A stretch of 64,000 nt of DNA. It comes from Erythrobacter aurantius (GTDB lineage Bacteria; Pseudomonadota; Alphaproteobacteria; Sphingomonadales; Sphingomonadaceae). Numbering within the stretch: the first letter of the stretch is position 1; each line of letters opens with the position of its first letter. The notes beneath the pieces are model-generated. The model was not told the DNA's origin. It worked only from the letters and a program-made list of their open reading frames with translations, and did no database searches. Positions 27,430 to 38,312 of the stretch are shown here, piece by piece. The position numbers were made by a program, and so were the translations under genes. Location: assembly GCF_023823125.1 (NCBI RefSeq), contig NZ_CP090949.1, forward strand, positions 2,628,001-2,692,000. Direction: 5' to 3'.

Positions 27430-28062
27430 ATGCTTACCGTCCACCACCTGCGCATTTCGCAATCCGAACGCATCGTCTGGCTGTGTGAGGAACTGGGGCT
27501 GGATTACGAGCTGGTGCTCTACAATCGCGATCCCGAAACGCGGCTGGCCCCGCCTGAGCTGAAGGCGCTGCACCCGATGCAGGTCGCCCCCGTCATCACC
27601 GACGGTGACCTGGTGCTGGGCGAAAGCGGAGCGATCGTCGAGTATATCGTCGGCAAATATGCGCCCGATACGGCGCTTGTCCCCGGCCCCAATCACCCCG
27701 ACTTTGCCGATCACCTGTACTGGTTCCACTTCGCCAACGCGACTTTCATGACCAACGGCATGATGCAGATCGCGGTCAATTTTGCCGGAGCGCAAATGCC
27801 ACCGCCGCTGCAAAAGCGGGTCGACAATGCCTGGGCGCAGATCGAGGCGCGGCTGGGCGAAGCGGACTATTTCGGCGGATCGCAGCTGACCACCGCCGAC
27901 ATCATGATGGTGTTCCAGCTGACCACCAGCCGCGCTTTCAACGGCATGACGATCGATCACCTGCCCAATCTGAAAGCCTACCTGCAACGCATCGGTGCGC
28001 GCGAGGCATATCAACGCGCGATGGCCAAATGCGAACCGGGAATGCCACCCAAGCTGGATTGA
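27430..28062 (+). CDS. Glutathione S-transferase family protein
   Basis: Cytosolic GST of 210 residues. The thioredoxin-like N-terminal domain begins MLTVHHLRISQSERIVWLCE, with the active Ser/Tyr region in ISQSERI, and GLDYELVLYNRDPETRL. The glutathione-binding turn is seen in QVAPVITDGDLVLGESGAIVEY (Pro and Glu-Ser-Gly). The C-terminal helical domain has QLTTADIMMVFQL. It follows the photolyase by 13 bases, so both may be induced together under light or oxidative stress; this is inference. The substrate is unknown. Confidence 0.92.
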   Translation: MLTVHHLRISQSERIVWLCEELGLDYELVLYNRDPETRLAPPELKALHPMQVAPVITDGDLVLGESGAIVEYIVGKYAPDTALVPGPNHPDFADHLYWFHFANATFMTNGMMQIAVNFAGAQMPPPLQKRVDNAWAQIEARLGEADYFGGSQLTTADIMMVFQLTTSRAFNGMTIDHLPNLKAYLQRIGAREAYQRAMAKCEPGMPPKLD

Positions 28063-28073
28063 GAGCGGCGACA

Positions 28074-28988
28074 ATGCTCGGCAAATTGCGGCGTCGCCTC
28101 GGTCTGCACAGGGAACAGGCGGCAAGCCATGTGCCCCCCGCCCTGCCCAAAGAGGGCCATGTCTATTCCTTCAGGACGCGGCCCTATACCCCGTTCTCTG
28201 CCAGCGAGACCGGCCGGTATGCCGCGATAAAGGTGCTGGGCGTGACCGACAGGCTTGTGGTGATCGCCACGCTCGAACCGGTCTGGCCACGTCATCCCAC
28301 GCTGAAAGAGGCATCGGGTGCACGCGTCCTTTCGCAATACCGGTTTGCCCATGAAGGGCGCGACGCTGTTATCGGGGTTCTCAAGGAAGCATGGGATATT
28401 GCGGAGGCTCTCGACGATTGCCGCCTGCTAGGCTCGGTTTCGGTCTCAGCGCGGGACCTGAGAGTGGTGGACGATTACGAGAGCGGTGTCCCCGGTTGTT
28501 CCTATGCGCACCTCGCCTTCGCCAATTTTGCATCCGAAGGAGAATGGCGCTGGGCCAATGATCGCGAGGCGCTGGTGCGCGAAGTCGAATTGCGCGACGC
28601 CGAGGCCGCGAGGAAACGGGCCGAGCAGGACGCACGATATCGCGACCGGCTGAAAGGGCTGACGCTGGAGAAGCTGCTGTCCGAAACGCCGTTTGAAAAC
28701 TGGTCGCCTTCCCCGCCCTATCCTCCGCAGGAATTCACGCAGGCCGCACGCGCGGCGATCCATGCAGCCTGCCGCGAGATACAGGCGCTCGGCGAAAAGC
28801 CGCGCAGGCCCGCTGTCAGAAAGATACTGAAAGCCACGGTCGAATGGTTCAACCATGCCGACGAAGCCGCCGGACAGGTCATCGAAACCGAGGAACGCGA
28901 GGACATTGTCGCGGTGCTGGAAGAAATCGCCCATGCCGCAAAGCAAAAGGCGCTGGTCGGCGAAATCGACGACTGGCGGGATTGGTAA
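28074..28988 (+). CDS. Unrecognised 304-aa protein
   Basis: The ATG at 28074 is 11 bases after the GST stop; the frame itself runs further back into the GST gene. The N-terminal half is beta-rich (HVYSFRTRPYTPFSASETGR, then KVLGVTDRLVVIATLEPVW). The C-terminal half is charged and helical, with ELRDAEAARKRAEQDARYRD and RKILKATVEWFNHADEAA, and ends GEIDDWRDW. I do not recognise a family. There is no export signal. It ends at the edge of the phased repeat array. Confidence 0.75.
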   Translation: MLGKLRRRLGLHREQAASHVPPALPKEGHVYSFRTRPYTPFSASETGRYAAIKVLGVTDRLVVIATLEPVWPRHPTLKEASGARVLSQYRFAHEGRDAVIGVLKEAWDIAEALDDCRLLGSVSVSARDLRVVDDYESGVPGCSYAHLAFANFASEGEWRWANDREALVREVELRDAEAARKRAEQDARYRDRLKGLTLEKLLSETPFENWSPSPPYPPQEFTQAARAAIHAACREIQALGEKPRRPAVRKILKATVEWFNHADEAAGQVIETEEREDIVAVLEEIAHAAKQKALVGEIDDWRDW

Positions 28989-29070
28989 GCTTTCCTACTC
29001 GCCTGCGCGATGCGATGATCGGGGCGGCTCTTTCGTATCGTCCGGACCGCCCGATTACGGGCCATTTCGC

Positions 29071-29209
29071 GTGACACTTTGCATCATCAAAGGGTGACAC
29101 TTTACGCGCCCAAGAGTGACAGTCCGAACGATTGCGGGTGACACTTTGGCGCGCAAGGTGACACTCTGGCCGCAAAGGTTACGGTTTTGCCCTCCAAGGG
29201 TGACAGGAT
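29071..29209. repeat. Seven direct repeats of GTGACACTTT at 20-23 base spacing
   Basis: Copies start at 29071, 29094, 29116, 29138, 29158, 29178 and 29200, all on the plus strand. They read GTGACACTTT, GTGACACTTT, GTGACAGTCC, GTGACACTTT, GTGACACTCT, GTTACGGTTT and GTGACAGGAT. Start-to-start distances are 23, 22, 22, 20, 20 and 22, close to two helical turns, and each is preceded by purines (often CAAGG). A small GGGAT-TTT-ATCCC inverted repeat and two GTTCCACC copies follow before ada. No gene or transposase is present in this 270-base gap. Confidence 0.85.
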
Positions 29210-29258
29210 GGGGATTTTATCCCTGGACAGTGTTCCACCTGTTCCACCCTGTTGGGAA

Positions 29259-30296
29259 TCACCCCTGCTGCTCGCGCTTCAGCAGTTCCGCCTTGATCTC
29301 GGGGCCGTATGCGTATCCGCCCACGCCGCCTGACGCGGGGACGACGCGGTGGCACGGGATCAGCACCGCGATGGCGTTGGCGCCATTGGCGCTGCCCACG
29401 GCGCGGCTGGCCTTGGGATTGCCCAGCATCGCCGCCTGTTCGCCATAGCTGCGCGTCTCGCCCGCAGGGATACGGCGCAGCGCCTCCCAGCAGGCCTGCT
29501 GAAACGCGGTGCCCCTGACGTCCAGCGGGATATGCGCGTTGTCGCTGCCCGGCTGTTCGACCGCGGCGAGCACTTCGTCGAACAGCGCGGCAAAGCTGTC
29601 ATCCGCCTCGACCAGATCGGCCTTGGGGAAACGGGCGCGCAGTTCCGCCTCGCCTTCACCGAAGGACAGGCAGCACACGCCTTTGTCCGTGGCGGCGACC
29701 AGCATCGGGCCGAGCGTCGTTTGCATAACCCGCCAGTGGATCTGGCGGCCCTCGCCCCCGCTCTGCCAATCGCTTGCCGTCATACCCAGCCTTCCCTTGG
29801 TTTCGTCATAGAAGCGCGAGGGGCTGGAATAGCCCGCCTCGTACAGCGCCTGCGTCACGCTCGCCCCGGTTTCCAGCGCCTCACGCACGCGCTCTTCACG
29901 CAGGGCCCGGGCGAAGGCCGCCGGGGACAGGCCCACGGTGCGCTTGAACAAGCGCTGGAAATGGGTCGGCGAATAGCCGGTCAGATCGGCCAGCTGATCG
30001 AGCGTCTTTGCCCCGTCCGCCCGGATCGCGGCGATGGCGGCCAGCACGCAGGCCTCCTCCGCGCTCTGGGTATTGGGGGAACACCGCTTGCAGGCGCGCA
30101 GGCCCGCGCCTTCGGCATCGGCAGGGGTCGCGTAAAAGCGCACATTGCGGCGCAAGGGCGCGCGCGCCGGGCATGACGGGCGGCAGTAAATGCCGGTCGA
30201 ATGGACGCCCGTGACAAAGGCGCCGTCATAGCGCCGGTCCTTCGCCAGCGCGATCTGCCAGCGCTCGTCATCGGTAAGGGTCGTTGTCTGTGTCAT
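29259..30296 (-). CDS. ada: Bifunctional Ada: methylphosphotriester sensor and O6-methylguanine-DNA methyltransferase
   Basis: Adaptive-response protein, about 345 residues. The N-terminal zinc domain has the four Cys in GIYCRPSCPAR and ACKRCSP. An AraC-type helix-turn-helix follows (LDQLADLTGYSPTHFQRLFK, then ASVTQALYEAGYSSPSRFY). The C-terminal methyltransferase carries AFQQACWEALRRIPAGET and the acceptor PCHRVV near the end. I use the ATG at 30296; another ATG at 30323 is possible. It repairs alkylated DNA and, once methylated, activates transcription. An Ada box was not identified. It is divergent from the serine protease gene. Confidence 0.95.
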   Translation of the reverse strand: MTQTTTLTDDERWQIALAKDRRYDGAFVTGVHSTGIYCRPSCPARAPLRRNVRFYATPADAEGAGLRACKRCSPNTQSAEEACVLAAIAAIRADGAKTLDQLADLTGYSPTHFQRLFKRTVGLSPAAFARALREERVREALETGASVTQALYEAGYSSPSRFYDETKGRLGMTASDWQSGGEGRQIHWRVMQTTLGPMLVAATDKGVCCLSFGEGEAELRARFPKADLVEADDSFAALFDEVLAAVEQPGSDNAHIPLDVRGTAFQQACWEALRRIPAGETRSYGEQAAMLGNPKASRAVGSANGANAIAVLIPCHRVVPASGGVGGYAYGPEIKAELLKREQQG

Positions 30297-30375
30297 GGCC
30301 GTGGTGTCGCAGGCTTTCGACATAAGCGCATCCCGAAGCTTGCGGTCAATGTCAGGCGCGGCATAAGGGTGGGTG

Positions 30376-31974
30376 ATGACACGCTTTGTCCGACTGGTCG
30401 CCGCCCCTTTGTTCGCGCTGCTGGCGCTTGCCTTCACCGCCCTGCCCGCATCCGCCGATCCGGGCGATGTCGATGCGGCGGCGCGCGGCGTGGTGCGCGT
30501 GGTGCTGATCGACCGCAGCGGCGGCGAAGTGGTGCCGGTAACGCATGGCAGCGGCTTTGCGGTGTCCTCGACCATGATCGTCACCAACGCCCACGTCATC
30601 CGCGAAGCCCTGCAGGACGACACGCTTCGGATCGGGATTGTGCCGAGCGAAGGCGACGCGGCGACCTTTGCCACGCCTGTCGCGGTCAGCCCGCGCAACG
30701 ACCTTGCTCTGCTGGAGATCACCGACGGATCGCTGCGCCTGCCTCCGCTGACGATCGCGGGCGGAGTTGCCGGTGACATGGGCGAGGTGTCGGCAGTGGG
30801 ATACCCGATGAATGTCGATCTCGCACAAGGGCTGGAAATGCGCGACATCTTCCGCGCCCAGCCCCCGGTGAAGAGCCGCGGCTTCCTGTCGGGCCAGCGC
30901 CCTTCGCGCCAGTTCGACACGATCCTCCACACCGCCCCGATCGCGCGCGGCAATTCGGGCGGGCCGTTGCTCGACGGATGCGGGCGGGTGTTGGGGGTCA
31001 ACAGCTTCGGCGCGGATTCGGACGGATCGGATGCCGAGTTCTACTTCGCCGTTTCCCTGCGCGAACTGCTGCCCTTCCTGCGCGAAAACGGGATTGAGCC
31101 TTCGGTCAACGCCCTGCCCTGCCGCTCGATCGACGAATTGAACGCCGCCGAACGCGCCCGGTTCGAGGCACAGCGGGCAGAGACGCAGGCCCGGCTGGAC
31201 GCGCGCGAAGCGGAACTGCGCGAAGCCCGCGAACAGGCCCGTTTGCAAGCGCAGATCGAAGTGCTCGATGCGCGCGACAATGCGATGGCGCTGGCGATGG
31301 TGCTGCTGCTGCTCGGGATCGGATCGGGCTATGCCGCGCTCCAGCTGAGCAAGAGCCAGCACGACAATCCCGAGAATCGCAACCGCGCCATCATCGCCGC
31401 AGTGATCGCCGGCCTCGCTCTGATCGCGACGGTGCTGGTGTGGCTGACTCGTCCCGGCTTCAGCGAGATCGAGGAGCGGGTCGCCGCGATTCTCGACGAA
31501 AGTGAAACCGATGGCGCAGACGCTCCCACCGGCGACATAGCCGGCGACGGGACGCTGATCTGCACGCTCGACACCGATCGCAGCCGCATCACCGGCGCGC
31601 GAACGGACGATGTGGAGTTCGACTGGGCAGCGGACGGCTGCGTCAACCAGCGCACGCAATACGGCCTGTCGGGCGGCAACTGGACGCGCGTATTCGTGCC
31701 GAGCGACGAGGCGGCGGTTTCGGTCAATGTCTATGATCCGGACACCCGCACATTCCGCACCGATCGCTATCTGCTGGGCCGCGCCGCGATGGACGCCGCG
31801 CGCGAAGCCCGCCGCGAATACGACCCGCCCGCCTGCGGGGTAACCGACGCGCAACGCACGCTGGGCGAACAGCAAAGCGCGCTGCTTTCCCTGCTGCCCG
31901 ACCGCCCGAACGAGCGGCTGGTCTACACCTGCGAGACGAAGGGCGCGGGTGTTGTTGGCGCAGCGGCACGCTAA
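30376..31974 (+). CDS. Membrane-anchored trypsin-like serine protease with extra C-terminal domain
   Basis: About 532 residues. The order is a signal peptide (VAAPLFALLALAFTALPASA), a trypsin/Do-like protease domain, a coiled coil, two membrane helices and a C-terminal domain. The triad is visible: His in IVTNAHVIRE near 80, Asp in SPRNDLALLEI near 116 and Ser in ARGNSGGPLLDG near 200. The coiled coil is ERARFEAQRAETQARLDARE. The helices are ALAMVLLLLGIGSGYAALQL and AIIAAVIAGLALIATVLVWL. No PDZ domain is seen, unlike DegP. The C-terminal part has CTLDTDRSRITGAR and two Cys. A GTG lies just before the ATG used. Confidence 0.88.
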   Translation: MTRFVRLVAAPLFALLALAFTALPASADPGDVDAAARGVVRVVLIDRSGGEVVPVTHGSGFAVSSTMIVTNAHVIREALQDDTLRIGIVPSEGDAATFATPVAVSPRNDLALLEITDGSLRLPPLTIAGGVAGDMGEVSAVGYPMNVDLAQGLEMRDIFRAQPPVKSRGFLSGQRPSRQFDTILHTAPIARGNSGGPLLDGCGRVLGVNSFGADSDGSDAEFYFAVSLRELLPFLRENGIEPSVNALPCRSIDELNAAERARFEAQRAETQARLDAREAELREAREQARLQAQIEVLDARDNAMALAMVLLLLGIGSGYAALQLSKSQHDNPENRNRAIIAAVIAGLALIATVLVWLTRPGFSEIEERVAAILDESETDGADAPTGDIAGDGTLICTLDTDRSRITGARTDDVEFDWAADGCVNQRTQYGLSGGNWTRVFVPSDEAAVSVNVYDPDTRTFRTDRYLLGRAAMDAAREARREYDPPACGVTDAQRTLGEQQSALLSLLPDRPNERLVYTCETKGAGVVGAAAR

Positions 31975-32035
31975 GCTGAAGAGAGAATGACGAGGAGCCG
32001 ACTGACGCCAGAGCCGCCCAGCTTGATGCTCCGCC

Positions 32036-32863
32036 CTAGGCCGCCAGCGCCTCGCCCGACAGGGTGATGCGGTGCATTTCGCGGTAGTGGCCGTGATAAT
32101 CGTTCATCGCATTGTGCCACGTCGTGCGATTGTCCCAGATCGCCACCGTGCCCGGCTTCCATTCAAGACGGCATTCATTGTCGCCCGTCAGCGCGGCGTC
32201 GAACAATTGCTGCAGCAGCGGCATGCTTTCTTCGCGGGTCTGGCCGACGAAATGGATCGTGAAGGCGCTGTTGACATAAAGCAGCTTGCGACCGGTGTGC
32301 GGATGGCGGATCACCACCGGGTGAATCGCACCGGTCTTCAGGTCCTGCCCGCGCAGTGACTTGGCCATGTCGGTCTGGGCGTAAAGGCCGTCCGCCTTGT
32401 AGACGTGATCGGCGGTGTGGAATGCCTCCAGCCCTTCAACCGCCGCCTTCAATTCATCGGACAGCGCATCATAGGCCGCGCCCATGTGTGCCCACATGGT
32501 ATCGCCACCCTTTGGCGGCAGGTGCCGGGCGACCAGCACCGATCCCATCGCCGGGACCTGATCATAGGAATGATCGGTGTGCCACGCACCGCCGATATTG
32601 GTCTGCTGGTCAGGCTCTTTCTTGACCACGGCGATTTCGTTGTAATCGTCCTGCAGCGGGAAATAGTTGTTCACGTCGATCCCGCCCCAGCGACGGCCGA
32701 AAGTGATGTGATCTTCAGGCGTGAATTCCTGATCGCGGAACACCGCGACTCCATGTTCATAGATCGCCTTCTTGATCTCCTGCATTTCGGCATCGCTGCA
32801 TTGCGCCAGCTTTACGCCCGAAACTTCGACGCCGCATTTCGGCGCCATCGGCGTCAGTTGCAT
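32036..32863 (-). CDS. TauD/TfdA-family Fe(II)/2-oxoglutarate dioxygenase
   Basis: Oxygenase coupling 2-oxoglutarate decarboxylation to hydroxylation of a small substrate such as taurine or an aryloxyalkanoate; which one is unknown. 275 residues from the ATG at 32863, preceded by GGGAGAGGGAAA. The iron ligands are the HxD in AWHTDHSYDQ near 98 and the late His in NRTTWHNAMND near 245. The 2-oxoglutarate-binding Arg is in REMHRITLSG near the end. The gene stands alone, and a perfect palindrome sits about 22 bases upstream of its start. Confidence 0.9.
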   Translation of the reverse strand: MQLTPMAPKCGVEVSGVKLAQCSDAEMQEIKKAIYEHGVAVFRDQEFTPEDHITFGRRWGGIDVNNYFPLQDDYNEIAVVKKEPDQQTNIGGAWHTDHSYDQVPAMGSVLVARHLPPKGGDTMWAHMGAAYDALSDELKAAVEGLEAFHTADHVYKADGLYAQTDMAKSLRGQDLKTGAIHPVVIRHPHTGRKLLYVNSAFTIHFVGQTREESMPLLQQLFDAALTGDNECRLEWKPGTVAIWDNRTTWHNAMNDYHGHYREMHRITLSGEALAA

Positions 32864-32885
32864 TTTCCCTCTCCCACTCGGCCCG

Positions 32886-32901
32886 CTTACCGTTCGGTAA
32901 G
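32886..32901. promoter_or_regulatory. TetR-type operator palindrome before the dioxygenase
   Basis: CTTACCG-TT-CGGTAAG is a perfect inverted repeat with 7-base arms and a 2-base centre. TTACCGnnCGGTAA-like sites are typical of TetR/AcrR-family repressors. It lies 23 bases before the dioxygenase start codon, where it would cover the promoter or early transcript. No TetR gene is present in the window. Confidence 0.65.
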
Positions 32902-33080
32902 TCAAATGCCAGATACACTCTTTTTCCGCAAGCTGACAGACTCTGTACTCCCTCCGCTTGCGCAATCCAGATTCAATTGCTAGGCGCGCGCCAGCTTTGA
33001 CGGGGAAGCCCCTATGTGCCCTGCCGCATCAAAGCTGCACAACTTTATTTTCGGACACCTGCCGAAGGGATTTCAAGCGC

Positions 33081-33635
33081 GTGGATATTTCCGCCGGTAT
33101 TCAGGCCAGCCTAGCGGGGCGGTACGCTTCTGCCCTCTTTGATCTGGCCAGCGAAAACGGGACGGTCACTGCCGTCGAAACCGATCTGGAGAAGCTCGGC
33201 GCCGCGCTCGGCGAATCCGGGGACCTGCGGGCTGCCACGAGCAATCCGCAGCTCTCGCGCGCCCAGCAGGGTGCCGCAGTTGCCGCCGTGGCAAAGCATC
33301 TCAAGCTTTCCGATCTCACCACCAGCTTCCTTGGTGTGCTCGCCGGGAATCGCCGCCTGTCGAAGCTGCCGGACATGATTGCCGCGTTCAAGGCGATCGC
33401 CGCAGCCCAGCGCGGTGAAGTCACCGCAACCGTTACCAGCGCGCATCCGCTCTCCGCCGAACAGCTTGCCACCTTGAAGGACAAGCTGACTGCGCGTCAG
33501 GGCCGCACTGTAATGCTTTCCGCCGATGTCGACCCCGATCTTCTGGGTGGGCTGGTCGTCACCATCGGCTCCACGCGCATCGACGCATCGATCCGCACCC
33601 GTCTCAATTCTCTCTCCCAGGCAATGAAGGCCTAA
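33081..33635 (+). CDS. atpH: ATP synthase F1 delta subunit
   Basis: Stalk subunit joining F1 to the peripheral arm of F0. 184 residues from the GTG at 33081, which gives [20 protein letters not shown] and has AAGGGA 10 bases upstream; the upstream part of the open frame is not protein-like. The N-terminal six-helix domain has the [13 protein letters not shown] signature. The C-terminal part, [20 protein letters not shown], is the family's most conserved block. It is the first gene of the F1 operon. The F0 genes (atpB, atpE, atpF) are not here, as usual in alphaproteobacteria. Confidence 0.95.
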   Translation: MDISAGIQASLAGRYASALFDLASENGTVTAVETDLEKLGAALGESGDLRAATSNPQLSRAQQGAAVAAVAKHLKLSDLTTSFLGVLAGNRRLSKLPDMIAAFKAIAAAQRGEVTATVTSAHPLSAEQLATLKDKLTARQGRTVMLSADVDPDLLGGLVVTIGSTRIDASIRTRLNSLSQAMKA

Positions 33636-35177
<1,542 letters not shown>

Positions 35178-35204
35178 TCGACCCCAGCTAGACGGAGCGC
35201 CTAA

Positions 35205-36074
35205 GTGCCCTCACTCAAGGAACTCAAAGGTCGGATCAACTCGGTCAAATCGACCCAGAAGATCACCAAGGCCAAGCAGATGGTCGCGGCGGCCAAGCTC
35301 CGCCGTGCCCAGAGCGCTGCCGAAGCCGCGCGCCCCTATCAGGAACGTCTGGCCGCGGTCATGGCGAGTCTCGCGGGGAAGGTTTCGGGCGATAGCGCTC
35401 CGAAACTGCTCGCCGGGACCGGCAGCGACCAGCGTCACCTGCTTGTCGTCGTAAACACCGACAAGGGCCTGTGCGGCGGTCTGAACTCCAACCTCGTCAA
35501 GGCTGCCAAGGCCAAGGCGCAGGACCTGCTTGCCGCTGGCAAGACGGTGGAATTCTACCTCGTCGGCAAGAAAGGCCGCGCCCCGCTCAAGCGTGAACAC
35601 GCCGAGCGGATCACCGGCGGTTTCGACACTTCGACCGTGAAAACCCCCGGTTTCGAAGAAGCCGACGCCATCGCCGCCGAACTGATCGGCATGTTCGAAG
35701 GCGGCAAGTTCGACGTCGCACACCTGATCTTCCCGACCTTCAAGTCGGCACTGGCTCAGGAACCGACCGTCAACCAGCTGATCCCGGTCCCCTCGCCCGA
35801 CAACGCCGACGCTGGCGATGCCGTGGTCGAATACGAACCGGGCGAAGAGGAAATCCTCGAAGAGCTGCTGCCGCGCTACGTCAAGACGCAGCTGTTCGGC
35901 TCTCTGCTTGAGCGCGAGGCATCGGAGCAAGGCGCTTCGATGACCGCGATGGACAACGCGACGCGCAATGCAGGCGACCTCATCAACAAGCTGACCATTC
36001 AATACAACCGCAGCCGTCAGGCCGCGATCACTACCGAACTCATCGAGATCATCGCTGGGGCGGAGGCACTGTAA
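35205..36074 (+). CDS. atpG: ATP synthase F1 gamma subunit
   Basis: Central rotor shaft of F1, 289 residues. The start is a GTG giving [20 protein letters not shown], the standard N-terminal helix. [17 protein letters not shown] near 84 and the C-terminal helix [20 protein letters not shown] (NATRNA signature) are typical. It lies 27 bases after atpA. Only 2 bases separate its stop from the ATG of a small lipoprotein gene, an unusual neighbour at this position. Confidence 0.97.
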   Translation: MPSLKELKGRINSVKSTQKITKAKQMVAAAKLRRAQSAAEAARPYQERLAAVMASLAGKVSGDSAPKLLAGTGSDQRHLLVVVNTDKGLCGGLNSNLVKAAKAKAQDLLAAGKTVEFYLVGKKGRAPLKREHAERITGGFDTSTVKTPGFEEADAIAAELIGMFEGGKFDVAHLIFPTFKSALAQEPTVNQLIPVPSPDNADAGDAVVEYEPGEEEILEELLPRYVKTQLFGSLLEREASEQGASMTAMDNATRNAGDLINKLTIQYNRSRQAAITTELIEIIAGAEAL

Positions 36075-36076
36075 TC

Positions 36077-36436
36077 ATGAATTTTTCCGTTCTCAAACTG
36101 GCGACCATCGCGCCGATCGTGCTGCTTGCGGCATGTGGCGAGGAACCGGCTCCGGCGCCTGCCCCGGTCGAAACAACCGCAGCGGCAGAACCCGAAGCCC
36201 CGTCGATTCCGCCGCCCGACGGCACCTTCTTCAAGGAAGCCTTTGCCAAGACCTGTCCGAATGCAAAACCGGTGAACACCGCCGCTTGCAAGCGCGCAGG
36301 AATGGGCTCACCCGAGGTCATCTGTGAATTCGGCCTCGGCGACGACGAATATCTGCGTAACAAGACCACTCTGGTCCAGGGCGAAACCGAATGGGAAATC
36401 GCCGACCCCGAAACCACTTGCGCACTTGGCGCCTAA
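36077..36436 (+). CDS. Small lipoprotein encoded inside the ATP synthase operon
   Basis: 119 residues, no recognised family. MNFSVLKLATIAPIVLLAAC is a lipoprotein signal with LAAC as the lipobox. An Ala/Pro/Glu linker (EEPAPAPAPVETTAAAEPEA) leads to a small domain with four Cys (KTCPNAKP, AACKRAG, VICEFGLGD, TTCALGA), enough for two disulfides in the periplasm. It begins 2 bases after atpG, with GGAGG inside the atpG end, and ends 26 bases before atpD, so it must be co-transcribed with both. Whether it acts on ATP synthase is unknown. Confidence 0.85.
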   Translation: MNFSVLKLATIAPIVLLAACGEEPAPAPAPVETTAAAEPEAPSIPPPDGTFFKEAFAKTCPNAKPVNTAACKRAGMGSPEVICEFGLGDDEYLRNKTTLVQGETEWEIADPETTCALGA

Positions 36437-36444
36437 GCATCTGA

Positions 36445-37920
<1,476 letters not shown>

Positions 37921-37926
37921 GGCATC

Positions 37927-38184
37927 ATGCCCCTGCACTTTGAACTCGTAACCCCGGCCAAGCTGGTCCGTTCGGAAGACGTCCACATGGTCGTCGTCCC
38001 CGGCACCGAAGGCGAATTCGGTGTGCTCGAAGGCCATGCGCCTTTCATGAGCACGATCCGTGACGGCGCCGTGCAGGTCTACAAGACCGAAGGCAGCGCG
38101 CCGGAAACAATCGAAGTGCGCGGCGGCTTTGCCGAGGTAGGCGATACCGGCCTGACGGTGCTCGCCGAGCACGTCGAAGGCTGA
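37927..38184 (+). CDS. atpC: ATP synthase F1 epsilon subunit, short form
   Basis: 85 residues, beginning [20 protein letters not shown] and ending [18 protein letters not shown]. This is the complete N-terminal beta-sandwich. The C-terminal two-helix domain of the usual ~130-residue epsilon, which can block rotation, is absent. The stop is followed at once by a terminator, so it is not a broken longer gene in this frame. Short epsilon forms are known in some alphaproteobacteria, where a separate zeta subunit (DUF1476) acts as F1 inhibitor. No zeta gene is in this window. Confidence 0.95.
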   Translation: MPLHFELVTPAKLVRSEDVHMVVVPGTEGEFGVLEGHAPFMSTIRDGAVQVYKTEGSAPETIEVRGGFAEVGDTGLTVLAEHVEG

Positions 38185-38206
38185 TCCGGCCTGTCACAAT
38201 CAGAAC

Positions 38207-38244
38207 AAACGAAAGGGCGGCCAAATGGTCGCCCTTTTTCGTTT
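38207..38244 (+). terminator. Rho-independent terminator of the atp operon
   Basis: Arms AAACGAAAGGGCG (38207-38219) and CGCCCTTTTTCGTTT (38230-38244) form a long hairpin around GCCAAATGGT, with T-runs in the right arm. It starts 23 bases after the atpC stop. Confidence 0.85.
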
Positions 38245-38312
38245 GAAGGGCTTCACATTCCCCCCCTTCCCCGGCACAACTTCACCATTCCCACCCCCAC
38301 AGGAGAGGACAT

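Noticed and set aside
29071..29209. CRISPR array
   Set aside because: Repeat units are only about 10 bases and spacers 10-13 bases, with degenerate copies and no cas genes. The phasing points to protein binding or a transposon end.
29259..31001. 580-codon frame as one long Ada protein
   Set aside because: Ada homology begins at about 30296-30323; the upstream part is antisense to the serine protease gene and is not protein-like.
32864..33080. A short gene or RNA in the gap before atpH
   Set aside because: Apart from the palindrome and likely promoters I see no ribosome-site-led frame and no stable RNA fold. The upstream extension of the atpH frame is not conserved-looking.
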